Source of the DNA: Adiantum capillus-veneris
Taxonomy: Eukaryota; Streptophyta; Polypodiopsida; Polypodiales; Pteridaceae
Reading direction: 5' to 3'
Length of the DNA: 64,000 nt
NCBI GenBank assembly: GCA_014529385.2
Contig: CM043955.1
Span: forward strand, 143,040,140-143,104,139
In this document: piece by piece, positions 55,591-64,000 of the stretch
Layout: every line of letters starts with the position of its first letter
Position numbering within the stretch: the first letter of the stretch is position 1
The notes under the pieces: generated by a model
Told to the model about the DNA's origin: nothing
Seen by the model: the letters and a program-made list of their open reading frames with translations, nothing else
Databases searched by the model: none
Translations under genes and position numbers: made by a program

Positions 55591-56480
55591 ATGATCGTCC
55601 CTACATCTAGGACTAGTATGCCCCCTACAGTGGCCGGCCCTACACCTCAGTTGAGCGTGCCTCCTACATCGATGATTGGTTCTTATTCGAGACGAGGTAG
55701 GCGTTGTATTGGAGGTAGTGGTTGTTGTGGTAATGATTCTATCGATGTATCCACACCACCTAGAGAGTGTCCACCACTATCTTCAGTAGATAGTTCACCG
55801 ATTAGCACACTACGTACAGCTTGGGGATCACACAAGCATGATCCTAGCAAGGTGTACAAGACTAGAGATGGGTTTGTTGTGGCGAATAGGATCAAAAAGG
55901 CCATGTGACATAGGATTTGACAGCTCTTAGGTTCAGTGTGGCCACTCTGTGATGGAGACTTAGGATGCTCAAGATGATGAAAGAAAGAATTACATCGTCG
56001 AGGCCATTTATAGAGAGTACATGCCGACAGAGGGGTACGATCCAGTCTCAAATGATTGGATCTTGAGCATGGAGATTGCCACAATGTCACACCATCGGTC
56101 AGAGGGAGGGACAAGTACATGTCCGACATTCCAAAGCAGGCATGGTTGGACGCAGAGGAGTGGGCGGGGATTGCACGAGAGACACATGACAATCCTCAGA
56201 GATTTCAACAAGATCATGTTTGGAGTTTGTTGGAGCGTAACATCTTGGGAGCGAGGGCTACGACACACTTCAGCATGAGTCTATAAGTATTATATGTATG
56301 ATTTAAATTGTCAATTACGTATATGTTATTTGATTCTTTATCTTATGATTAATAATTTATTTTATAGGAAGTTGCTGTGAAGCGTCCTCCAACGTGCCAA
56401 GAGGAGAAGTATGGATACAAGCATGGACTTGTGTCCCTTTTGACCCAACTACAGGAGGATGGAGAGGACATCGATTAGTG
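55591..56480 (+). pseudogene. Degenerate plus-strand gene after TNP2, possible TNPA-type accessory
   Basis: The first frame (55591-55908) is Pro/Ser/Thr-rich, then WGSHKHDPSKVYKTRDGF. After a stop-rich gap comes MSDIPKQAWLDAEEWAGIAR and HVWSLLERNILGARATTH, ending near 56281. After an intron-like AT-rich gap, EVAVKRPPTCQEEKYGYKHG then ends at about 56478. Position directly after TNP2 on the same strand is where En/Spm elements carry tnpA. No family motif is recognised; this rests on location only. Confidence 0.3.
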
Positions 56481-56719
56481 GGAGGTGCTACCATGAGGGT
56501 GACATCCTCCCTATATTTTTTTTTGTAGCTTTGGTCTTCTTCATACAGTTGTGTTCATTCATTGTATACATGTACAATTTCACGCTTATGTTTCTGGTTT
56601 TGCATCTCGTTTACGAACGACTATGATTATGGTATGACAATCAAGTTATGGTTATGGTTTTGCAATTATGGTATGGCAAGCAGGTTTATAATTATGGTTT
56701 GGTCACCATATGCTATGTC

Positions 56720-57131
56720 TTGCAGGTCTATTCAGAAACTTGTTGCTTCATGGGAAGCATTGACCCAAGACAGTGTTTGGAAAGATATGTTGATTTTGAA
56801 TTGCAAGGTCCCAAAACAAGATGACGTGCATTCTTGTGGATGGAGAATTCTTGCGGATCTTCTTCTAGAACGCATTTATGATGAGGAGCGTAGAAGTGTA
56901 AGTGCAATGTTTTGCTTTTGTAATCCTTGCAGACATGATTTCTTTGAATTACATATAGAATTTCAGAGCGGAATTCGCAAAATTTTCTAACTTTGACATT
57001 GTATTCACCTAACAGGAGCAATGCAAGCGGCTGAGAAGGCAAGGAAAAGGGTGTCTCAGAAAGATAAGGTGCAAGATATGCCACCGTACCAGTTAGGTCC
57101 AAGCTCAGTGAAGACGGCAAAGGCAACTTAA
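56720..57131 (+). pseudogene. Possible Ulp1-like (C48) cysteine protease remnant
   Basis: The frame includes SWEALTQDSVWKDMLILNCK followed by VPKQDDVHSCGWRILADLLL. 'VPxQ.D..SCG...L' is the form of the Gln-to-Cys-Gly active-site segment at the end of Ulp1/SENP proteases, which remove SUMO; several plant DNA transposons carry such domains. The upstream His and Asp of the triad are not seen, and a further exon-like piece (MQAAEKARKRVSQKDK) follows at about 57020. Short and degenerate, so only a candidate. Confidence 0.3.
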
Positions 57132-57239
57132 TTGTGTAAAGAGTAGCTCGAAGAAAACAACACCACCGTCTTCACTGGCAGATTCAAGAGTGAAGAAGGA
57201 CACTAAGTAGAATTACAAATGCTACCTAAGGAGGTTTAT

Positions 57240-58340
57240 GATGTAGCTGCAAAGCTAGACACCAAAGAAGCCAACCCAAGGAAGCCAAAATAGTTGAAGC
57301 AGGACCTTCCTCTACAACATCTCAAGCAAAAACTGTTGAGGCATCCATGAAACCTCAAGAAGAAGAAGTGGATACACCTGCAAAGCCTCAAGAAGAAGCA
57401 GTAGAACCACCTCCATGGCCACAAGCAGAAACTGTTGCACTAACAAAAGAGCCACAAACCAAAACGGCACAAACTTCTAAACAACCCTAGGTAGAACCTA
57501 AAGACTGGGAAACCAATGATGAAGTCATCATGTAGGTAAATGAGTATGCAAATCAAATGCAGTTGATGACAGACAAGATGAGAACCGCAGCACTTAGCCG
57601 CAATGCCAAGGCTAAAGAGCTGGAACAAGTCATTGATGCTCTACAAGGAGAGCTAGATGACAGATTGAACATCATTGAACATCTTCAAAGGCAGATTAAA
57701 GAGCTAAAAGAATGAAGCAGAACAACACCAGATTGCCAGGGAAAAACAAGAGAAAGAGATGGAAGAGCTGGGAAAGCTCCTGACAAAGTTATCTGATGCA
57801 TGCAAAAGCAAATATCAACAACTGATAGAAGTAACCAATGAACTTTTAACTACTTCTCTATCAGTACAAAAGATCCAAGTGCAGCTAGATGTAGCTAATG
57901 CCTCCTTGCAATAGTTTTGAGCAACGAATCAATGATTAAGCAGCATTCCTAAGATAGATAAGAGAAAACCCCGTTGTAGCTTCAATCAAGGGAACACATG
58001 AAGTATACAAGACTTTAAAAAAAAAGGAACAAAGACCTTGAACTTGAGCTGAAGCTGAAACAAACACAAAGATGAGACCTTGCATTGATGCGGGTTCATG
58101 CGGGTTCAAAGAGAAGAGCAATTGCTCAAGGAAATAGAAGAATTGAAGAGAGCCAATTAGCTGCTAAGAGAGGGACATACAGAAACTCAGGAGGAGGCAG
58201 GAACCTTTGAATAGCCAACCATAGACATACCATTAGTCTCTTTTGCTGATATGGAAACACATCAGTCAGAAGGGCTAGCAGGAGAGTCAGAGTTTCAAGT
58301 ACTAATCACTGAAGCCAAGCAAGTGCCAATGGTCTAGCTT
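57240..58340 (+). pseudogene. Decayed repetitive, coiled-coil protein
   Basis: One frame gives repeated units QAKTVEASMKPQEEE, TPAKPQEEAVEPP, PQAETVALTKEPQT, TKTAQTSKQP, then a heptad-like stretch AKELEQVIDALQGELDDRLN and HLQRQIKELKE. After a frame change it gives EKEMEELGKLLTKLSDACKS and SVQKIQVQLDVANASLQ. Pro/Glu-rich repeats followed by a long coiled coil suggest a structural or adaptor protein. There are many stops. I do not recognise the family, nor whether it belongs to CACTA-2. Confidence 0.35.
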
Positions 58341-58384
58341 TCTACGGCTGAGAAAGATGCACTGATGTTGAATGAAAAGCAACA

Positions 58385-59287
58385 ATGGATTGGGAGTTGA
58401 GAGTTCTCCACTTAGTTAATGTAACTCAACTCACTCCTAACCAAATCAATGCTCAATGGCATCAGCAATCACTACCCTACCCATTGATAAAGGTGGAGCT
58501 ACTGCAAGTTAAGGAAATGATTTACAAGTATATCCAGGCAAAAGGCTCAGATGATATCCACCCCAAATGGAGAAAGAACTGGTTGAACAATAACTCTAGA
58601 TACCTAATTATGTTCACAAGAGCACTTGCAGCCATACAGAAGGACCCTACATTCTGTCTTATACCAAGGGTAAGGACATGGCAGGCACATGATGCATTGA
58701 AGAAGAAGACGCCAACATGGCTAAATTACCCAAGACTACCAGCTCCAGAGTAGGGACCAACAACGTCTTCGAAGAATACATCATGAAAACCCTAATGGGC
58801 CCCATGAACGTCTTCAAGAGCCTCCCTGACCTCTCATGTGCAATGCTTTGTAAAATCTGCAGAATACTTCTTACATGTATTCAAACATTTCATGAGCTTG
58901 AACACGTCGGTGCACCGTAGAATATCTATTCTAGAAGGCAACAAAGTTCTATGCTATGATTTGAGTGGACAGCCTTCAGAAGAAGTCCTCTACGGCTTCT
59001 ACGCCAGATGTATGTTTCTGCCATCAAGCAATATGTTGGCATTTGAAGAGGCATTCTATACAAGATTATTCACATGGCGGACGAAGATATTTGGGCCAGT
59101 GATCAGCAACCTTGCATCAAGGTTTGTTGGCTATTTAGCTATTGAACTTAAAAATAGAGTCACTATGCAATTTTTGCAAGTCCTCGACAAAGAAAGACGA
59201 ATCAGATATGAAAAAGCCCTACATGCGCCAAGACCGCCTCGTCAGCCGTCAACTGTCATGTGGCAAAAACCTAGATTATTTACTTGA
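58385..59287 (+). pseudogene. Unrecognised plus-strand coding frames
   Basis: Two sizeable frames overlap in different phases: 58385-58753 (122 codons; SLPYPLIKVELLQVKEMIYK, WRKNWLNNNSRYLIMF, DPTFCLIP) and 58838-59287 (149 codons; VLCYDLSGQPSEEVLYGFYA, AFEEAFYTRLFTWRTKIFGP, LASRFVGYLAIELKNR). Codon-like composition and continuity with the preceding coiled-coil region suggest one former gene broken by a frameshift near 58750-58840. Function is unknown. Alternatives are a captured host gene or a transposon accessory protein. Confidence 0.35.
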
Positions 59288-59299
59288 GACCCCCTCGAC

Positions 59300-60291
59300 C
59301 CCTGCCAAATGGTCATCTAATGATATGGAAATGTTCTATTATCTAGGGACATGCTACAGCTCAAGTCTCGTCCAATTCGTTTGAGCTGACAAGCTGCTAT
59401 GGTCAATTTTGTGTCGTAGAACTTCGTGCACAGCTGGGTGTCTAGGGTTTTCTCCTGAGCCTAGACTTTCTACCTAGCCATATAGAAATGCTCATTGATA
59501 AGTTTAGAACTTACACCTCATGTCTCGTGTGAGACGGCATTGTAAATAGACGAATGTAGGCTCCGAAAATCGCGCGCGAAGAAAGCAGAAAGCTCTCTCC
59601 TCCAAGAGTGACTAGTGGAAATGAGGTGATTTTGGGCTACCTTGGATATCTATACTCGGACTTCCCAAACTAGTTTTCCCCAAATTCCTCTGTTAGTCCT
59701 ACTAGGCCGTGAAATCTACGTTAGACTCAAAAATTTCTTCAATCGGATTCCATTAGCTCATTTTGCAAGAATTTGCAAAAGTAGTCCTTGGCGGCCTAAT
59801 TTAGGCTTCCCGATTCCATCTGTCGTTTTGATTGAAAATTTTTGTGCATGTTTGCCTTGTTCTTTTGATCATTATCGTATATTCAGTTTCTCCATATGAG
59901 CTCAATTGCTAATTATTATTAAATTTTGACTTGTTTATTGAAAAAATCAAAGAAAATAATAAAATGCACTAAAAAAGCAAAGTGAAAAATCAACAATTAA
60001 AAAAATCCAGTGGAGAATACTATTTTATTGCTTTTTGGTAGATTTCTCTATTTTTAAGCTCCAATCTCAAGAAAATTAATGAAAATAAGCAAAAAAGTCA
60101 AATTTTTTATGTATTTTCAAATAGTATATACACTATTTACACTCATCAGGGCGATGTCATCAATTAAAATTCCCTTGTGGATGATTTTCTAAGGGCGTTA
60201 TTAGGTAATTTTGCAAAAAAATCGCACGTTAACATCCAACTTTTTCCTCCCTCTTCAAACATTACCCTTAAGTGAAGTTCCCTTCCACCCC
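59300..60291. other. AT-rich spacer, no gene recognised
   Basis: No convincing frame. 59930-60150 is A/T-rich with repeated 'aaaatcaa' and 'gaaaataa' blocks. No transposon terminus was identified. Confidence 0.5.
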
Positions 60292-60649
60292 TCATAGATG
60301 GAGTACTCCGGGACAACTATGTGCATGGGATGAACAATCGTGTCTATGCATAGCCTTGATTGGCTCTACCATGCTTCGAAGATCAATGCAATTCAAACCA
60401 TTATGTTGTGCAAGAGTTGGATCTTGAGTAATTAACTCAAAGGTTTCTGTGGTCGAGGTTTTATGTTGTTGTTTCCCAAAGAGAAAATCTTGTAGCTTGT
60501 GTGATCTTTGCTTTATTGTACCATCAGGATGCTTTGGTACGTTGAATTCGTGAGTTGTTGGTATCAATGATGACTGTTGTTGAGTTTTAACTCGCCACTG
60601 GTATCTTGGTTTTTCATTGATGAACTGTTGTGGTTGAGTGTTTTGAGAC
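60292..60649 (-). other. Unassigned minus-strand frame beside the Ty3 fragment
   Basis: A 91-codon frame (60292-60567) includes THEFNVPKHPDGTIKQRSHK and FELITQDPTLAQHNGLNCID, with no known domain. It follows the integrase fragment on the same strand, so it may be the degraded 3' part of that element. Confidence 0.25.
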
Positions 60650-62660
60650 TTAACTCTCCACTTTAGTCAATACTGAGCTAAGAATTTTATTTGTGTGGTC
60701 AGCTTGTCCATTTGCTTGTGGATGATAGAGAGCTGATTTGTTATGGATGACCATAAATTCATTCAGCAGATACTCAATTACGTCATTGAGGAAATGAGTT
60801 CCCCTATCACTATCAATTTCTATTGGAAATCCATATCTTGTGAACACATTTTCATATAAGAATGCGACTGTGGTTTTGGCATCATTCCTTTGGGTTGTCT
60901 TAGCCTCTGTCCACTTGGTCAAATAGTTTGTAGATACAATGATATATTGAGATTGAGTTCTATAAGCAGGTGGTTGTATTGGCCCGACAAAATCTATGCC
61001 CCACTTTGCAAAATCTCCAGCCCCCATCATTAGTCTTAAAGGCATGCTATCTACACAGGTTGGCATTTTTGCTTGTTGACATGCATCACACCTTTGAACA
61101 TATTCTTTGGCATGTGCAAAAACTGTTGGCCACCATATGCCATTAAGATTTCTCTAGTGGTGGTTTCACTAGAAAAGTAACCTCCAGCTAATCCAACATG
61201 TGCTTGTTCTATAATGGGAATATATTCGTCTTCATTTGCATAAAGATGTAAATGTTGATCCTTTTTCCTTCGATACAATTGGTTCCCAATAAGAGCATAG
61301 TCTCTTGCTCTTTGGTGGCATTTACTCATATCCTAGGAAATGTTCGTCTTGATAAGTAAGTAACTAGATAGTTACTCGACTTAGGAACGAGTGATATTTG
61401 GAACAATGTCCATGAGGTATAGGTGCTTATTTTTGGCATTGAGGACATTTTTTACAAATGAGTGAACATCACTCCTCATGGTTGGCCAAAATACTCCAAG
61501 TCTCAAGATTTGCTGCATAGTTTGGTCTTTCGCAAAGTGAAGTCCTACTATGGTAATATGTGCTTGACTTAGGTATTGGGTATTCTCCTCAGGATTAATT
61601 CACAAAAATAATATTCCATCTTGATTTCTTTTGTAAAGCCTTCCAGCTAGTAATTGATACATAGCCGATTGCTCAATTAATCCGGGTGTAATAAGAAACC
61701 ATATTTTTTTACCATCGGGGTATCATTTCCACAGAGAATGCATCTGGTAGATCATCGTCTACCCCTTTCGGTGGTTCTCCTAAAATAATCCTTGACAAAT
61801 GATTTGCTCTTTGATGAGTGGTGCCCTTTATTACAACCACAGTGAAATCAAATTCCAAAAGAATGATGAACCATCTCACTATTCTTCCTGTGTTGCATGG
61901 CTTGTTGACCAAGTACAATAAGGCTTGGTGGTCCACAAAGAACACAAACTTGTTAGCTAATAGGTAATGTCTATACTTTTTTACGACATAGATCATTCTT
62001 AATCCTTCCCTTTCGATGATTGTATAGTTTTTTGATGCCACATTCAACTATCTACTAGCATAAGAAATAGGAAAATCACATTTTCCGTCTCTTGGTTGAG
62101 CTAGTATGCACCCAAGGCAAACTTGGAAGCATTAACATGTATGTGGAATAGCTTATTCCAATCTGGTGCTTTCAATATTGGGGCTGAAGTGAGAGCTTAC
62201 TTAAGCTTCATGAAGGATTCTTCACACTCATCAGTCCATTCAAAGAGTGTAATCAAGTTGTACATGGGTTTTGCAATTATAGCGTACATGTAAATGTATC
62301 GTCTATAATATTCACAATGTCCCATGAAAGCTTGAACCTCTTTGACTGTTGTTGGCCTTGGCAATTCACTAATAACATGAATTTTATCCATATTTGTAGC
62401 TATGCTATTTTTAAACACTACATGTCCAAGAAATTTTCCTTATCTGCCCATAAATGTGCACTTTTCAGGATTTAAGCAAACCTATAAAGTCTACATTTTT
62501 CGAATACTTTTTTGAGGTGTTCAAAATGATCAGCCCGGATTGACGAATGTACATATAGATCATCCATATATACTTCCAAGAAATTCCGAAGATATTCTTT
62601 AAAATCATGGCTCATCAATCTTTGAAAGGTGGCAGAAGAATTTGGGGGGTCATATAACAC
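60650..62660 (-). mobile_element. gypsy-3: truncated non-chromovirus Ty3 pol fragment
   Basis: Right to left: RT from SSATFQRLM through VYMDDLYVHS (62472-62660); thumb ELPRPTTVKEVQAFMGHCEY (62197-62418); RNase H YTIIEREGLRMIYVVKKYRH, FFVDHQALLYLVNKP and HQRANHLSR (61709-62047); integrase zinc region with QAHVGLAGGYF, where the second zinc His is Tyr (61051-61329); and catalytic core KWGIDFVGPI, IEIDSDRGTHF, HPQANGQADHTNK (60650-61066), with Asp (GTC on +, 60698-60700) where the family's Glu is expected. No gag, protease, LTR or chromodomain is seen. The style (YMDD, GIDFVGPI) fits the Tat/Athila-side lineages rather than the chromoviruses at 16 and 35 kb. Confidence 0.85.
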
Positions 62661-63307
62661 TGTTACCTCCCTAGGCTCATCACATTAGTAACTCCCTTTA
62701 TAATACTTAAGCTAAAGGTCAATAGGGACTAAGCCCACTAGAAAGCCCTAGTACATTGCACACAATACTGCCTAAATCGGATTAAGAACCTAAGTAGCCA
62801 TTGATTATTAGGAAGGCATTTCCCATGGTATTAAGAGAAGATCTCTAACGCCTAGCTTGGTCAAACTAGCTCAGTCGGACTGCTTGATTTTTAAACCTAG
62901 ACAAGTGATTATGACAAAAAATTACGTTGAATTTAATGTTTGATACTAAGCAAATGCGTTGAATATTATGCTACCAACCACAATTAAAGAAAACAAACAT
63001 GGATGCAAAAACAATAAGGGGCAATGCTAATGGACAAGAAACACTTGTTTTTGTTGATGATTGCCCTTGATTTGAAGAATGAACGAGAGAAAGATTACAT
63101 GAAGGTCCAAATCCTAACAACAGCAACACGTTCTTGTACACACTAGGAAACACAAAGAATACCTCTAGGAGGCACATCAGTGGGAAGAGGTACCAACCCT
63201 TATTGAACACAATTAAACAACATAAGCAACCCTAACCTAATTATTTGCACCCCCCCTAGAGAGTCAAGGGAATAGGATATTGTAGAGATTGGGGGAGAAC
63301 CCTAAGG
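62661..63307. other. No gene recognised
   Basis: The Ty3 fragment stops abruptly near 62660 just before its 'FGL.N' box, and unrelated AT-rich DNA follows. Only short frames are present. Confidence 0.5.
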
Positions 63308-63724
63308 CTAAACCCCTATCCTCGTCGCGTCGAGAAAAACAAAGTCATCATCCGTGAGACCATATGTGCCATCTGTGTAATCATGTAAATCGTCTTCATC
63401 ATTAGAGGCACCAATGTTTACTTGGAAGGTCACTAGATGCCTATAGTCATCTTGGTCAAGATGGTAGTCTTGTGCAATCGGGGTGACATCCTCTACTAAG
63501 TATGGATCAGTTGTGGTCAAGAGACGTATCAACCATTCTAATTCCTCAAAATTCCTCTCACATGCTAGCATACCTACCAAATCCCATTCACATGCAAGCA
63601 CTAGGTATACTATGTGAAACACTTGTGCAAAGTAATGAGGGTACCTCTCACCCAAGGCAGGAGTGGATGACTCTAGCGTACTAGCCATATCTTTACACAC
63701 AGATAGATGATGGTTAGAGTGCAA
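63308..63724 (-). CDS. Hypothetical acidic protein, 138 codons
   Basis: The longest frame in the right-hand 4 kb and uninterrupted. It starts MHSNHHLSVCKDMAS; an internal Met (MASTLESSTP) 12 residues later is an alternative start. The middle is leucine/aromatic-rich (HYFAQVFHIVYLVLACEWDL, NFEELEWLIRLLTTTDPYLV) and the C-terminus is acidic (SNDEDDLHDYTDGTYGLTDD). No domain, signal peptide or membrane segment is recognised. It could be one exon of a host gene or a transposon protein. Confidence 0.35.
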   Translation of the reverse strand: MHSNHHLSVCKDMASTLESSTPALGERYPHYFAQVFHIVYLVLACEWDLVGMLACERNFEELEWLIRLLTTTDPYLVEDVTPIAQDYHLDQDDYRHLVTFQVNIGASNDEDDLHDYTDGTYGLTDDDFVFLDATRIGV

Positions 63725-64000
63725 ATATCACAAGGGTCATGTCCAAAGGTCGTGTCCTTGTGCATAATGTGTCTTTATGATTTTGTGTTATGTATAGAAC
63801 TCGTAGGGTTCCAAAAAGTTTTTGTTTGGTGGCACTTTCTCTTTTACTTTCTTATTTTTGTTTTTTGTGAGTATAAGGCTTTATATATACATTCCCAAAG
63901 ATTGGGAGATTGAGAGGTCAGGGAGGAAGGTTGAGCGGGAAGCTAGTGAATCAACAAACACTCCCCCCTTCCTTGGGTAGATCATACCTTTTGGAATGAT
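63725..64000. other. Window end, no gene recognised
   Basis: T-rich DNA upstream of the hypothetical frame. A 'tatatata'-like sequence at about 63881-63888 could be a TATA element for the minus-strand frame, but the distance and flanks are unremarkable. Confidence 0.3.

Larger units (their letters stand above)
48628..59300 (+). mobile_element. CACTA-2: decayed TNP2-encoding DNA transposon (right end unknown)
   Basis: Left end at 48628. A degenerate TNP2 gene (51567-55583) and further plus-strand reading frames follow. No TAGTG-type right end with the inverse of CACTACAAGAG was found up to 60 kb, so the right boundary is arbitrary and the frames beyond 55.6 kb may or may not belong to it. Confidence 0.5.

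Overview
The window looks like repeat-rich nuclear DNA from a land plant, most likely a fern. Visible signs are plant-type transposon families (TNP2/CACTA, PIF/Harbinger, chromodomain Ty3 elements with an initiator-Met tRNA primer site), plant-style introns, long dinucleotide microsatellites, and three decayed pentatricopeptide-repeat (PPR) fragments of the 'LKACG / VDMYxKCGAL' type. The fern assignment is inference from PPR style and element mix. No intact host gene was recognised; nearly every coding stretch belongs to a transposable element (TE) in some stage of decay.

Layout. 1-1082: part of a Ty3-type LTR in + orientation, with no internal region after it. 1083-16300: mostly unannotatable AT-rich DNA carrying three minus-strand PPR fragments (about 5.0, 11.0 and 12.8 kb), an unidentified pseudogene (5.2-5.6 kb), the 3' end of an L1-like LINE (11.6-12.7 kb), a 489-bp foldback element (12935-13423) and a GC-richer microsatellite-dense stretch (13.4-15.7 kb). 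16312-25007: a complete chromovirus-type Ty3 element on the minus strand (gypsy-1), with matching LTRs, primer site, polypurine tract and a perfect 5-bp target duplication TACTG. 25.1-28.5 kb: a decayed two-gene PIF/Harbinger transposon, transposase on + and Myb/trihelix partner on -, tail to tail; the Myb gene is split by a 249-bp MITE with an 8-bp duplication. 29312-30048: a composite Tourist-like MITE flanked by TAA.

About 30.1-46.2 kb: a large CACTA-like element (CACTA-1) in which a spliced minus-strand accessory gene and a spliced plus-strand TNP2 transposase diverge from a shared 1.5-kb interval. That interval holds an array of interleaved palindromes and a cluster of the 8-mer ATTACCGC/GCGGTAAT; the same 8-mer clusters near both ends of the element. 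A second chromovirus (gypsy-2, 35543-43746, minus strand) lies inside the TNP2 gene and removing it restores the reading frame. 46.2-48.6 kb: AT-rich DNA with a GATAAG cluster upstream of a 25-residue signal-peptide-like reading frame.

48628 onward: a second, older CACTA element (CACTA-2) that starts with CACTACAAGAGATCGC and carries minisatellite-like left-arm repeats, a badly decayed TNP2 gene interrupted by a 798-bp LTR-like insertion, and further degenerate plus-strand reading frames to about 59.3 kb, including a possible Ulp1-protease remnant. 60.65-62.66 kb: a 5'-truncated non-chromovirus Ty3 fragment on the minus strand. The right end carries one intact but unrecognised 138-codon frame.

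The nesting gives a relative history: CACTA-1 is older than gypsy-2; the Harbinger Myb gene is older than its MITE; CACTA-2 is older than its LTR-like insertion.
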